Notes: generated by a model not told the origin, from the letters alone. Counted from the stretch's first letter, positions 1 through 8,447 are shown. The stretch: 64,000 nucleotides of DNA from Caballeronia grimmiae (GCF_000698555.1 NZ_JFHE01000018.1:38730-102729); one strand, 5' to 3'. Numbers and translations: made by a program.

Positions 1-1
1 C

Positions 2-1153
2 AAGTCGTACAAGCTGAACGACAAGGTCGCGACGCTGATCGTGCGCCCGCGTGGCTGGCATCTCGATGAAAAGCACGTGACCGTCGACGGCCAGCGCGTC
101 TCCGGCGGCATCTTCGACTTCGCCCTCTTCCTGTTCCACAACGCGAAGGAACTGGTCGCACGCGGCAGCGGCCCGTACTTCTATCTGCCGAAGATGGAAA
201 GCCATCTCGAAGCGCGCCTGTGGAACGACGTTTTCGTCGCGGCGCAGGAAAGCATCGGCATCGCGCGGGGCACGATTCGCGCGACCGTGCTCGTCGAAAC
301 CATCCTCGCCGCTTTCGAGATGGACGAAATCCTGTACGAGTTGCGCGAACATAGCTCCGGGCTGAACGCAGGCCGCTGGGATTACATCTTCTCGGCGATC
401 AAGAAGTTCAAGAACGATCCGGACTTCTGCCTCGCGGACCGCTCGCAGATCACGATGACGGTGCCGTTCATGCGCGCCTACGCGCTGCAATTGCTCAAGA
501 CGTGCCACAGGCGCAACGCGCCGGCCATCGGCGGCATGGCCGCGCTGATTCCGATCAAGAACGATCCCGCCGCGAACGACAAGGCGATGGGCGGCGTCCG
601 CGCCGACAAGGCCCGCGACGCCACCGACGGCTACGACGGCGGCTGGGTCGCGCATCCGGGACTCGTACCGATCGCGATGGAAGAGTTCGTCAAGGTGCTC
701 GGCGACAAGCCGAACCAGATCGGCAAACAGCGCGACGACGTGCAGGTGACGGCGCACGATCTCCTCGATTTCCGCCCCGAAGCGCCGATCACCGAAACGG
801 GCCTGCGCAACAACGTGAACGTCGGCATCCACTATCTCGGATCGTGGCTTGCTGGCAATGGCTGCGTGCCGATTCACAACCTGATGGAAGACGCCGCGAC
901 CGCCGAAATCTCGCGCTCGCAGGTGTGGCAGTGGATTCGCTCGCCGAAGGGCAAACTGGACGACGGCCGCAAGGTCACGGCGTCGATGGTGCGCGAGATC
1001 GTCATCGACGAACTGGAGAAGGTGAAGTTGAGCGTCGGCGGCTCGGGAAGCGACACGAAGCCGTATGAGCGCGCCGCGAAGATTTTCGAGACCATGTCGA
1101 CGTCGGAGCAATTCACCGAGTTTCTGACGCTGCCGCTTTACGAAGAAATCTGA
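2..1153 (+). CDS. aceB: Malate synthase A, 5'-truncated by window edge
   Basis: C-terminal 383 residues of malate synthase A, the cytoplasmic glyoxylate-shunt enzyme that condenses glyoxylate with acetyl-CoA to malate. The frame is open to the window edge. About 150 N-terminal residues are missing compared with the usual length of about 530. Recognised blocks, in order, are RPRGWHLDEKHV, YFYLPKMESHLEARLWND, GTIRATVLVETI of the TIM barrel, GLNAGRWDYIFS, and the C-terminal-domain stretch NNVNVGIHYLGSWLAGNGCV. A GTG at base 41 lies inside the conserved barrel and is not the start. A 20-bp perfect palindrome at 1176-1195 lies just downstream. Confidence 0.97.
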   Translation, partial: KSYKLNDKVATLIVRPRGWHLDEKHVTVDGQRVSGGIFDFALFLFHNAKELVARGSGPYFYLPKMESHLEARLWNDVFVAAQESIGIARGTIRATVLVETILAAFEMDEILYELREHSSGLNAGRWDYIFSAIKKFKNDPDFCLADRSQITMTVPFMRAYALQLLKTCHRRNAPAIGGMAALIPIKNDPAANDKAMGGVRADKARDATDGYDGGWVAHPGLVPIAMEEFVKVLGDKPNQIGKQRDDVQVTAHDLLDFRPEAPITETGLRNNVNVGIHYLGSWLAGNGCVPIHNLMEDAATAEISRSQVWQWIRSPKGKLDDGRKVTASMVREIVIDELEKVKLSVGGSGSDTKPYERAAKIFETMSTSEQFTEFLTLPLYEEI

Positions 1154-1175
1154 TCGCGGGGTTGCTGCGCACGGT

Positions 1176-1195
1176 GAACGGCCCGCGGGCCGTTC
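1176..1195. other. 20-bp perfect GC palindrome after aceB
   Basis: Two 9-bp arms (gaacggccc and gggccgttc) meet around gc, 23 bp after the aceB stop. It can form a strong hairpin, but no T-run follows on either strand. It may be a 3' processing or stability structure or a weak terminator. Confidence 0.5.
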
Positions 1196-1299
1196 GTCCA
1201 TGAGAGTCGCGTCACGGAGAGCGCACGGCGTGTGCTACATTGCGCATCGTCTTTTTCAACGATTCAACCGTGGAGCGCACTCACCGTGCGAACGACAGC

Positions 1300-1560
1300 A
1301 TGAGCAATATCCAGCTCGATATCGAATGGACCGACGCGGCATCGCGCAAGATCGAAAAACTGATGCCCCGCAACGCCGATAAGGACGCATTTCTGGCGCT
1401 GCCGCCGATCGAATGCCTGCCAATGGAAGGCGACGTGCTTTTCCTTGGGCCGGACGGAAAGCAGCAGCCGTTCATCGTGGCGGAACGTCAGTATCACCAT
1501 GACGGCGAGGCGGACTGGACCATCATCCTCATTCTCGACGTCCCGCAGGCCACACATTAA
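1300..1560 (+). CDS. Small conserved-looking hypothetical protein
   Basis: An 86-residue acidic, soluble protein beginning MSNIQLDIEW. I do not recognise a domain. The body (DAFLALPPIECLPMEG, then GDVLFLGPDGKQQPFIVAE, then WTIILILDVP) reads as a compact beta-rich fold and has normal codon use. It has no signal peptide or membrane segment. The start is uncertain because the frame stays open upstream to a TTG at 1240. The ATG at 1300 fits the beginning of ordered sequence, although its Shine-Dalgarno match is weak. It lies 147 bp after aceB on the same strand, with the palindrome between them, so co-transcription is possible but not shown. Confidence 0.7.
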   Translation: MSNIQLDIEWTDAASRKIEKLMPRNADKDAFLALPPIECLPMEGDVLFLGPDGKQQPFIVAERQYHHDGEADWTIILILDVPQATH

Positions 1561-1583
1561 GCCTGAGTCTTAGCGCTGCGTCG

Positions 1584-1874
1584 TCATAGCAGTTTGCTTG
1601 CGACATGCACTTCGCCGTGCTCGACGAATTCGGGCGCCTTTGCGCGAAACGCCTGGATATGCGCCGTCTTGCCGTGCTCTTCGAGCGCGGCTTCGCTTTC
1701 CCAGCGTTCGACGAAAATAAAGCGGCGCGGCTCCTTGATATCCCGATGCAGGTCGTATTGCAGCGCGCCGGCCTCCTGGCGCGTCGGCTCGATGTTGGCT
1801 TCGGCCAACTGTCTGAGTTCTTCTTCCTTACCCTGCTTGGCGACAAAAATAGCAACGACGGCGACTTCTTGCAC
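1584..1874 (-). CDS. Putative quinol monooxygenase (ABM domain)
   Basis: A 96-residue single-domain protein of the antibiotic-biosynthesis-monooxygenase (ABM, YgiN-like) dimeric alpha-beta barrel family. Members oxidise quinols or small aromatics, often without a cofactor. Visible family pattern: the beta strand VAVVAIFVAKQGKEEELR, then EAGALQYDLHRD, RRFIFVERWESEAALEEHG, and a final helix/strand FVEHGEVHVASKLL. The conserved ERW and the following H are present. It is probably cytoplasmic; the substrate cannot be told. A Shine-Dalgarno-like GGAGAG precedes the start. It stands alone: the next minus-strand signal upstream is an intrinsic terminator at 1966-1996. Confidence 0.85.
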   Translation of the reverse strand: MQEVAVVAIFVAKQGKEEELRQLAEANIEPTRQEAGALQYDLHRDIKEPRRFIFVERWESEAALEEHGKTAHIQAFRAKAPEFVEHGEVHVASKLL

Positions 1875-1965
1875 GAGCGACTCTCCTTGTTTTCAGTAAA
1901 ACGTTAAAACCGAAGCATAAACGCGCGCCAGAAAAACTGCCTGAAGCGCATATCGTCATGACAAG

Positions 1966-1996
1966 AAAAAGCCCGCGCTTTTTTAGAAGCGCGGGC
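1966..1996 (-). terminator. Intrinsic terminator, minus strand
   Basis: A perfect 10-bp stem (1971-1980 with 1987-1996), a 6-nt loop, and a T-run on the minus strand from the A-tract 1966-1970. No protein gene ends here. The nearest minus-strand gene upstream, bamC, already has its own terminator at 2282-2310. This is the main reason to suspect a short RNA between 2000 and 2250. Confidence 0.85.
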
Positions 1997-2141
1997 GAAA
2001 GCCGTCGCCCTACGAGGATAGGCGACGGGGCCATCGGGGCTCGCGTGACGAGCCATTGTTCGGGATAGTTGTTTCGATTACGGCTTTGCCAAGGCCGCGC
2101 GGCGCAGTCGTCTCGCCATGCACGCAATGTAATGGTCGCGC
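1966..2141 (-). ncRNA. Candidate small RNA locus
   Basis: The 471-bp gap 1875-2345 holds no convincing protein gene. On the minus strand, three hairpins follow one another: 2038-2054 (6-bp stem), 2002-2028 (8-bp stem, 11-nt loop), and the terminator stem 1971-1996 with its U-run. A TATAAA lies at 2149-2154, without a good -35. A transcript from about 2141 would be about 175 nt. A 13-codon Arg-rich reading frame (2078-2119) could be a leader peptide, but has no clear ribosome site. The RNA is inferred from structure and terminator position only. Confidence 0.4.
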
Positions 2142-2281
2142 GCCAATTTTTATAAGCTATTGCGCACATTCGACGATAGAAACAATCGTCAGCGCAATAT
2201 ATGTGTGCGGTTTATATCAGGCGCGCCCGGCTTCGTAGCGCAACTGCAATTCGCGAGTTCGCACGCGGTGAATACAACGCG

Positions 2282-2310
2282 AAAAAAACCGCCTCATTGA
2301 GAGGCGGTTT
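2282..2310 (-). terminator. bamC terminator
   Basis: A 10-bp stem (2286-2295 with 2301-2310), loop attga, and on the minus strand a run of seven T. It lies 36 bp after the bamC stop codon. Confidence 0.9.
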
Positions 2311-2345
2311 GCACGCGATACAACGTTGGTATCGACGCCAGCGGT

Positions 2346-3554
2346 TTAGCTGATCTGACCGGCGAGAAGCGCCATGATCTGACGCGCTTGCGGCGAAGCA
2401 TCCAGTTCGCCCTTGTCATCGACGATGGCGACGCGCGTCTGCCCTTCGGTGATCGCGCGCACGTTGACCTGATACTGCTTCGCGACGATTTCCTTGCGGC
2501 CGTGGAAAACCTGGCTCCAGAAGCCTTGCTCGCGCGCGGACTTGTCGTTGGGGTCCACGTAGCGCACGTAATAGACGCCACGTGCGCGGTCGCGATCGTC
2601 GACCGTGAAGCTCGCGCGATCCAGCGCGATGCCCACGCGCAACCACGCGCGGTCATACGCTTCGGGCAGCGTCAGTTGCGACGATGCCGCTTCCGGCACC
2701 GCTTCGTTGCGGATCGCGCTGTTGCCGGCGTTGGCCGCGTTCTGCGCAGCCACCGCCGCGGCGGCCTTCGAATCGCCGCTCTTGGCGGGCTGTGCGTTGG
2801 CTGCGTTAGCCGATTGCGCGCCCGCGTCCGCCGCGCCCGATGCCGTCCGCGAATCCGCCAACGCCAGTGACGACATCAGCCGCTTCAGATATTCGTTTTC
2901 CAGCGCGGGATCGTTGGGCCGCGCCTGCCACTGGCTCGAATCGTTGTTGACGCCCGTGAGCGCCTCGCGCATGCCCTTCTGGCTGATGAACACGTACGTG
3001 CCGCCGCTCGGCGCGGCTTCGAGACGCGTGCGGTACTTGTTGCGCTCGGCGGTGACATACGAGTTGCCGGTGGCCTTCGCGAGCGTGTCGCGGATCAGCC
3101 CGTCCGAAATCTGCGGATGCGTTTCGTTCCAGTCGGTTTCCATCACGCCCTTGTCGCGCGAATCGACGACCAGCAGAAACCCCTGCTCTTGCCAGAAGCG
3201 GCGGATTTGCGGCCAGACCTGGTCCGGCGTACGGCCGTCGACGACGAGCCAGCGTTCCGCGCCGTCGCGCTGAATGCGCATGCCCGATACGGGCGGCACC
3301 ACAGTGGGCGCATTGGGCGCGACTTTCTGAACCTGCTGGAGGTCGGAAAGCGATGCCTGCCCGCTTTGCGGCGGCAGCGAACGCTGATCGCCCGCTTCGT
3401 CGAGAAGGTTCGGCGGAATGGCGAGCGACGACTGCTTCGAGCGCTGATCGCTCTTGTAGTTGATCGCGGTGGGCGAGGAAGTGCCGCAGCCCGCCACGAT
3501 CCCGGCCACCGTAAAAAGCGCAGCCATCCGCTTGGTCACACGAAAATCTGTCAT
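2346..3554 (-). CDS. bamC: Outer-membrane assembly lipoprotein BamC
   Basis: A 402-residue lipoprotein of the BamC/NlpB family, part of the BAM complex that inserts beta-barrel proteins into the outer membrane. The signal peptide ends in the lipobox VAGC (Cys23). An unstructured N-terminal stretch follows (IPPNLLDEAGDQ is the typical BamD-binding type segment). Two helix-grip domains are separated by an Ala/Asn-rich linker at about residues 230-290. The second domain starts near LPEAYDRAWLRVGIALDR. It is longer than the E. coli protein (344) mainly because of the linker. The start has a good ribosome site (GGAAGGA). It is monocistronic here. Confidence 0.93.
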   Translation of the reverse strand: MTDFRVTKRMAALFTVAGIVAGCGTSSPTAINYKSDQRSKQSSLAIPPNLLDEAGDQRSLPPQSGQASLSDLQQVQKVAPNAPTVVPPVSGMRIQRDGAERWLVVDGRTPDQVWPQIRRFWQEQGFLLVVDSRDKGVMETDWNETHPQISDGLIRDTLAKATGNSYVTAERNKYRTRLEAAPSGGTYVFISQKGMREALTGVNNDSSQWQARPNDPALENEYLKRLMSSLALADSRTASGAADAGAQSANAANAQPAKSGDSKAAAAVAAQNAANAGNSAIRNEAVPEAASSQLTLPEAYDRAWLRVGIALDRASFTVDDRDRARGVYYVRYVDPNDKSAREQGFWSQVFHGRKEIVAKQYQVNVRAITEGQTRVAIVDDKGELDASPQARQIMALLAGQIS

Positions 3555-3997
3555 GTCTGGAAAGTCCTTCCGCTACGCCACGGGGTTTGTCCGTGGATCA
3601 ACCCAGCATTTTACCGGTCCGGCGGACCGCCGTGCAAAAAGAGGCGTCGAATGCCCGCGCGTGGCGCGTTCGTCTCGCCGGACACTGAGCTTCGTCAACT
3701 GCCGAATACAAGCGATTGGCCGTCGGCAACGTCTGAAGTCACTGCTCAAGTTCGTGATTCACTGCACGGTTTGATGAATCATGCACGCCGCTTCATTTTG
3801 ACAATTTATGACATTCGAGACAATCGTCGCGCCGCTCTGCCGGACTCGCGCAAAGCCTTGTTTTCAGGCGCTTCTTTCCCGGCCGCGATCATTTTCAGTC
3901 GAACGGGCGACGCGGCCCGCCCGTATCGTTGGGCGACAAATTCCTCTTAGAATCGAATCTCAAAAATAGGAATAATCCCAAGAAGTCGGAGAAGAGA
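3555..3997. other. Intergenic region between bamC and DUF2844 gene
   Basis: 443 bp with no gene I can support. It must hold the divergent promoters of bamC (minus) and the DUF2844/DUF3443 pair (plus). A consensus TTGACA lies at 3798-3803, but no matching -10 stands at the right distance, so I do not call a promoter. Confidence 0.5.
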
Positions 3998-4465
3998 GTG
4001 CAAAAAATAAGACATCCTCATCAGATGGCCGGGGCCGCCATCGCGATGACCATCCTGTTGAGCGCAAGCTCGCTTTCCCATGCACAGCTCGGCGCGACGA
4101 GGAGCGCCGCGGATGCTTCCGATGGAACCGTCATGCATCGTTCCGAAAGCGGGCTCGTGACCTATCGCGAGACGACAGACGCGCACGGAATCGTCGTGCG
4201 TCAGTACGTCGATGCTACGGGCGCGGTGTACGCGGTGTCCTGGCGCGGGCCCGCAATGCCCGACGTGCACACGCTCCTCGGCGCGTATTTCCAGCGCTTC
4301 AGGGACGGCGCGAGCGCGTCCGCGGGCGATGCCGGCCTGCACATGGCGCGCGTCGCGGACGGCGACCTCGTCGTCGAGAACCACACGCGGCTGCGCGAGT
4401 TCAGCGGCCGCGCGTGGCTCGCGAGCGCGTTGCCGTCAGGGGTGTCAGCGACGGATATCGAATGA
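3998..4465 (+). CDS. Secreted DUF2844 protein
   Basis: A 155-residue exported protein of the DUF2844 family. The GTG at 3998 is chosen because GGAG stands at the right distance and it opens a typical signal peptide: positive residues, a hydrophobic AGAAIAMTILLSASS core and a SHA cleavage site. The mature part carries the family core: YRETTDAHGIVVRQYVDATG, then GAVYAVSWRGPAMPDVHTLLGAYF. It is probably periplasmic. The stop lies 17 bp before the DUF3443 start, so the two form an operon. The function is unknown. The pairing with a pepsin-like partner suggests, as inference only, an inhibitor, chaperone or substrate. Confidence 0.85.
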   Translation: MQKIRHPHQMAGAAIAMTILLSASSLSHAQLGATRSAADASDGTVMHRSESGLVTYRETTDAHGIVVRQYVDATGAVYAVSWRGPAMPDVHTLLGAYFQRFRDGASASAGDAGLHMARVADGDLVVENHTRLREFSGRAWLASALPSGVSATDIE

Positions 4466-4482
4466 GCGCGGGGAGACCAGAC

Positions 4483-5790
4483 ATGACCATCCGCAAGCTC
4501 TCTTCCGCTGCCGCCATTGCGCTGTGCGTCCTGCTTCACGGATGCGGCGGCGGTGGCGGCAGCAGTTCCGGCGCCAGCACGGCAGCGCCTGCCAGCGCAC
4601 CGGCCACCGCAAGCGCGCCCGCCACCGCCAGCACGCCGGTTCCGGCGAGCGCGCCCGTGACAGCAAGCGCCCCCGCCCCGGCCAGCGACGTCGTCGTGCA
4701 GTCGACGACGCCGAACGTGCAACCAATCCGCGTCGCCGCGACCGCCACCAGCACCAGCACACGCAATATGCTGCAGACGAGCGTGACGCTGTGCGCGCCC
4801 GGCACCGATAAATGCCAGACCATCGACAACATTCAGGTCGATACCGGCTCGCAGGGACTCCTGGTTCTTGCATCGGCGCTCGATCCGTCGATCGCACTGC
4901 CGCTCGTCGCGGGCAACGCGGCGAGCACGGTAATGGCGGAATGCTCCGTGTTCGGCTCCGGCTATACGTGGGGCGCGGTGCGGCAGGCCGACATCCGCCT
5001 CGCCGGCCAACTCGCGAGTTCGACATCGGTCCAGTTGATCGCCGATTCCGCCGTGCCCGGCGCGGCGACCGATTGCAGCCAGTCGGGCCTGCCGATGCTC
5101 GATGCATCGAAGCTCCGTGGCAACGGCATTCTCGGCGTCGGCCCGTTCACCGCCGATTGCGGCGGCGGCTGCGCGAATTCCGCGATGCCGCGCTGGTACT
5201 ACAGCTGCACCTCAGCCGGATGCACCGCAAGCACGCTCGCGACCGCGCAGCAAGTGACGAATCCGATCGCGCGCTTCGCCGCCGACAACAACGGTGTGCT
5301 GATTGAATTGCCGGCGGTGCCGCCGGAGGGCGCATCGTCGGTGGCGGGGACGATGACCTTCGGCATCGGATCGCAGGCGAACAACCTGCTCGGCGCCGCG
5401 ACGGTGCTGAAGTCCAACTCGATCACGGGCTATGTGTCGACGAGCTTCAGCGGCAACCAGTACGGATCGAGCTTCATCGATAGCGGCTCGAACGGCCTGT
5501 TTTTTCCCTCCGCGACGCTCGCGACCTGCGGGGCGTGGTTCTGCCCGGCGACGCCGCAGGGGCTGAGCGCAACCCTCATTTCGATGACGGGCGTCACCGC
5601 CGGCGTGTCCTTCAGTGTCGCGAAGTCGACCACGCTCTTTGCCACCAGCAATTACGCTTTCAACAATCTGGCCGGACCCGCGAACGGCTTCTTCGATTGG
5701 GGACTGCCGTTCTTCTACGGCAGGCGCGTGTTCACCGCGCTCGAAGGGCGTCCGACGCCAGCGGGAACCGGGCCGTACTACGCGTTCTAG
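4483..5790 (+). CDS. DUF3443 lipoprotein, pepsin-like aspartic protease features
   Basis: A 435-residue lipoprotein of the DUF3443 family. The start at 4483 follows GGGGAG and gives a signal peptide ending LLHGC. A Gly/Ser run and a Pro-Ala-Ser-rich linker follow, to about residue 70. The folded part shows DTGSQGLLV (Asp120), a flap-like SGYTWGAV, GNGILGVG (residues 214-220), FIDSGSNGLFFPS (Asp333), and a C-terminal WGLPFFYGRRVFTALEG. The two D-T/S-G-S motifs 213 residues apart, the hydrophobic-hydrophobic-G after each, and GILG match the two-lobed pepsin (A1) layout. Eight or more cysteines suggest disulfides. That it is a protease is inference; the family is formally uncharacterised as far as I know. 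Confidence 0.85.
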   Translation: MTIRKLSSAAAIALCVLLHGCGGGGGSSSGASTAAPASAPATASAPATASTPVPASAPVTASAPAPASDVVVQSTTPNVQPIRVAATATSTSTRNMLQTSVTLCAPGTDKCQTIDNIQVDTGSQGLLVLASALDPSIALPLVAGNAASTVMAECSVFGSGYTWGAVRQADIRLAGQLASSTSVQLIADSAVPGAATDCSQSGLPMLDASKLRGNGILGVGPFTADCGGGCANSAMPRWYYSCTSAGCTASTLATAQQVTNPIARFAADNNGVLIELPAVPPEGASSVAGTMTFGIGSQANNLLGAATVLKSNSITGYVSTSFSGNQYGSSFIDSGSNGLFFPSATLATCGAWFCPATPQGLSATLISMTGVTAGVSFSVAKSTTLFATSNYAFNNLAGPANGFFDWGLPFFYGRRVFTALEGRPTPAGTGPYYAF

Positions 5791-5798
5791 ACGTGCAA

Positions 5799-5830
5799 AA
5801 GCCGTCTTTCGATCCCTCGAAAGACGGCTT
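5799..5830. terminator. Bidirectional terminator between DUF3443 gene and pcaC
   Basis: A 13-bp stem (5799-5811 with 5818-5830), loop atccct. It lies between two convergent genes. A-tracts and T-runs beside the stem are short on both sides. Confidence 0.75.
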
Positions 5831-5861
5831 TCCCGGCGAACCTGACGATCCGCCCGAGCCT

Positions 5862-6254
5862 TTATTGCCCGCCCGCCTTGCTTTCCTCGTCGAAAATCTT
5901 CTGCGCAAGATGGAATGCCGAGTTCGCCGCCGGCACGCCGCAATACACCGCCGTTTGCAGCAGCACTTCCTTGATCTCGTCCTGCGTCACGCCGTTGTTC
6001 TTCGCGGCGCGCAGGTGCAGCGCGAGCTCTTCGCTGCGATTGAGCGCGACCATCATCGCAATGGTGATGAGGCTGCGCGTATGGCGCGGCAAACCATCGC
6101 GCGTCCAGATTTCGCCCCATGCATAGCGCGTGATGAAGTTCTGAAACTCGGTCGTCAGTTCCGTGCGATTCGCAAGCGAGCGGTCCACGTGCGCGTCCGA
6201 CAGCACCGCGCGGCGCACGTTCATGCCCGCTTCGTAACGTTCGTCGTCAGTCAT
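5862..6254 (-). CDS. pcaC: 4-carboxymuconolactone decarboxylase
   Basis: A 130-residue enzyme of the carboxymuconolactone decarboxylase (AhpD-like) family. It converts gamma-carboxymuconolactone to beta-ketoadipate enol-lactone in the protocatechuate branch. Family signature: GEIWTRDGLPRHTRSLITIA, then ELALHLRAAKNNGVTQDEI and LLQTAVYCGVPAANSAFH. Last gene of pcaIJFBDC; its ATG overlaps the pcaD stop by 4 bp, which indicates translational coupling. In some bacteria pcaC and pcaD are fused (pcaL); here they are separate. Confidence 0.95.
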   Translation of the reverse strand: MTDDERYEAGMNVRRAVLSDAHVDRSLANRTELTTEFQNFITRYAWGEIWTRDGLPRHTRSLITIAMMVALNRSEELALHLRAAKNNGVTQDEIKEVLLQTAVYCGVPAANSAFHLAQKIFDEESKAGGQ

Positions 6255-7045
6255 TGTGCTTCTCCGAGGAAGTCGAGCACGGCGCGCGTGTACGCATCGC
6301 GCTTCTCGATGTTCGACAGATGCGCCGCGTCCAGTTCGACGTAGCGCGAGCCATTGATGTACGCCGCCAGTTCACGGCCCTGCTCGGCAGTCGTCGAGAG
6401 GTCGTGCGTGCCCGCGATCACGAGCACCGGCAGCGCGATGGTCTTCGCTTCGTCGCGCAGGTCGGCGTCGCGGATGGCTTCGCAGTTCGACGCGTAGCCG
6501 TCGCCCGATGTGTGGCGGAAGACGTCGCGAATGTTGGCGAGCGCAAGCTGCTCGCGCTCCATGAACGGCGCGGTGAACCAGCGCGCGATGACGGCATCGG
6601 TGAGCGCGGCCATGCCGCCTGCTTCGCGTGCTTTCGCGGCGCGCGGCGTCCACACGGCGTCGGAACCGATCAGCGCCGCCGTGTTCGACAGCACGACGCG
6701 CGAGAGCCGCTGCGGATGGCGCGCGGCGAGGCCGATGCCGGTCAGCCCGCCCATCGACAAGCCGCAGTAATGCGCGCGTTCGATGCCGAGATGATCCATC
6801 AGGCCGATGACATCGCCGATCAGCTGGTCGATGGTGTACGGGCCTTGCGGCGCGTCGGAATGACCGTGGCCGCGCGTGTCGTAGCGCACGACGCGATACT
6901 GCTTCGCGAACGCTTCGATCTGCGGCGTCCACATCGATACGTCCGCGCCGAGCGAGTTCGACAGGACGAGCCACGGCGCATCGTCGCCGGCGGTCGAATC
7001 GATGCGATAGTGAATGCGGGTTCCGTTGACAGCAGCGAGTGGCAT
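6251..7045 (-). CDS. pcaD: 3-oxoadipate enol-lactonase
   Basis: A 264-residue alpha/beta hydrolase that opens beta-ketoadipate enol-lactone to beta-ketoadipate. The nucleophile is Ser97 in GLSMGG. The oxyanion region LSNSLG lies near residue 28. The acid/base partners are in VIAGTHDLST and LDAAHLSN. RYDTRGHGHSDAP is typical of PcaD. Its length is normal. It sits between pcaB and pcaC in the operon and shares 4 bp with pcaC. Confidence 0.95.
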   Translation of the reverse strand: MPLAAVNGTRIHYRIDSTAGDDAPWLVLSNSLGADVSMWTPQIEAFAKQYRVVRYDTRGHGHSDAPQGPYTIDQLIGDVIGLMDHLGIERAHYCGLSMGGLTGIGLAARHPQRLSRVVLSNTAALIGSDAVWTPRAAKAREAGGMAALTDAVIARWFTAPFMEREQLALANIRDVFRHTSGDGYASNCEAIRDADLRDEAKTIALPVLVIAGTHDLSTTAEQGRELAAYINGSRYVELDAAHLSNIEKRDAYTRAVLDFLGEAQ

Positions 7046-7084
7046 GTTGATGGTGCTCCTTCTTGTTGAATGGCGCAGGCGCCG

Positions 7085-8443
7085 TCAGGCGCTCGCGCGA
7101 TACTGGTCGAGCGCCGCATCGACGAAGGCTTGCGCCTGACCGACGTAATTGGCCGGATCGAGCAAGGGCTTCAATTGCTCGGGCGACAGATGGCGGGCGA
7201 CGGTTTCATCGGCGGCGAGCACGTCGTACAGCGACTGGCCGTTCGCGACCGCTGCCTTCGACGCGCCCTCGACCAGCTTGTGCGCATCCAGCCGGCCGAT
7301 GGCGTCGCCGAGCGCGAGCATCACCGCTTCGCCGAGCACGAGTCCGTTCGTCGCGTTCAAGTTCGCCGCAAGGCGATCGGCGTTCACTTCCAGCCCCGGC
7401 ACGATGCCCTTCACGTTCGCGAGCGCCCCGGCGGTCAGCCGCGCCAGATCGGGCAGCGCGTCCCATTCGGCCTGCCAGCCGCCGAGCGCGCGTTCGTGCT
7501 CGTGCACCATGCCGGCGAAGACCGTCGCGACGAGGTTCGGCGCGCGCGTCGCGGCCGTCAGCACCGCCGCGCAGCCCACGGGGTTGCGCTTGTGCGGCAT
7601 CGTCGACGAACCGCCCTTGCCCGCCGCCGCCGGTTCGGCCACTTCGCCGAGTTCCGTCTGCATCATCAGCGAGATGTCGCGGGCGATCTTGCCGAGCGTG
7701 CCCGTCAGCATGCCGAGAAACGATGCGGCTTCCGCGATGCGATCGCGCTGCGTATGCCACGGCAGCGCGGGCAGTGGCAGGCCAAGGTCATCGGCAAGCG
7801 CCTGCGCGGTCGGCAGCGCCTTGTCGCGAAGGCTCGCGAGCGTGCCCGCCGCCCCGCCGAACTGCAGCACCAGCGCGCGGCTACGCAACTCGGCGAGTCG
7901 CGCGCGATGGCGCGTAATCGCATCGAGCCATTGCGCGAACTTCAGGCCGAGCGTGATCGGCAGCGCCTGCTGCAGCCAGGTGCGGCCGATCATCGGCGTG
8001 GCGCGATGCGTCTGCGCCTGCGTGGCAAGCGACGCGGCCAGCTCGCGCAGATCGGCATCGATCAGATAGAGCGCGGCGCGAAGCTGCAGCACGACGCCCG
8101 TATCGATGATGTCCTGGCTCGTCGCGCCCCAGTGCACGTACTTCGCGGCTTGTTCGTCGCGTGCCTTCACGACGGCCGTCAGTTGCTTGACGAGCGGAAT
8201 CGCGAGGTTGCCGCCGGCGGCCGCGCCGGTCATCAGCGCGGCGGCGTCGATGTGGTCGGCGTTGCACGCGGCGACGATCGCATCGACGGCGTTCGCCGGA
8301 ATCACGCCCGCTTTCGCCGATGCCCGCGCGAGCGCCGCTTCGACGTCGAGCATCGCCTGGACGGTCGCGCGCGGCGACCACACCGCGTTGGCTTCGGCGT
8401 TGCCGCAGATCAGATCGGTGAGCCGGCCGGTCGATGAGAACAT
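7085..8443 (-). CDS. pcaB: 3-carboxy-cis,cis-muconate cycloisomerase
   Basis: A 452-residue enzyme of the fumarase/aspartase superfamily. It lactonises 3-carboxy-cis,cis-muconate to gamma-carboxymuconolactone. It has the superfamily signature GSSTMPHKRNPVGC, the upstream WGATSQDIIDTGVVLQLR and RTWLQQALPITLG, and a long helical body that forms the tetramer core. The start is ATG, four bases after the pcaF stop. No protocatechuate dioxygenase (pcaGH) is in the window, so it must be encoded elsewhere. Confidence 0.95.
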   Translation of the reverse strand: MFSSTGRLTDLICGNAEANAVWSPRATVQAMLDVEAALARASAKAGVIPANAVDAIVAACNADHIDAAALMTGAAAGGNLAIPLVKQLTAVVKARDEQAAKYVHWGATSQDIIDTGVVLQLRAALYLIDADLRELAASLATQAQTHRATPMIGRTWLQQALPITLGLKFAQWLDAITRHRARLAELRSRALVLQFGGAAGTLASLRDKALPTAQALADDLGLPLPALPWHTQRDRIAEAASFLGMLTGTLGKIARDISLMMQTELGEVAEPAAAGKGGSSTMPHKRNPVGCAAVLTAATRAPNLVATVFAGMVHEHERALGGWQAEWDALPDLARLTAGALANVKGIVPGLEVNADRLAANLNATNGLVLGEAVMLALGDAIGRLDAHKLVEGASKAAVANGQSLYDVLAADETVARHLSPEQLKPLLDPANYVGQAQAFVDAALDQYRASA

Positions 8444-8447
8444 GCGA

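Noticed and set aside
1828..2169. 113-codon minus-strand frame in the gap before bamC
   Set aside because: It passes through the intrinsic terminator and into the monooxygenase gene in another frame; composition is Arg/Ala-rich noise.
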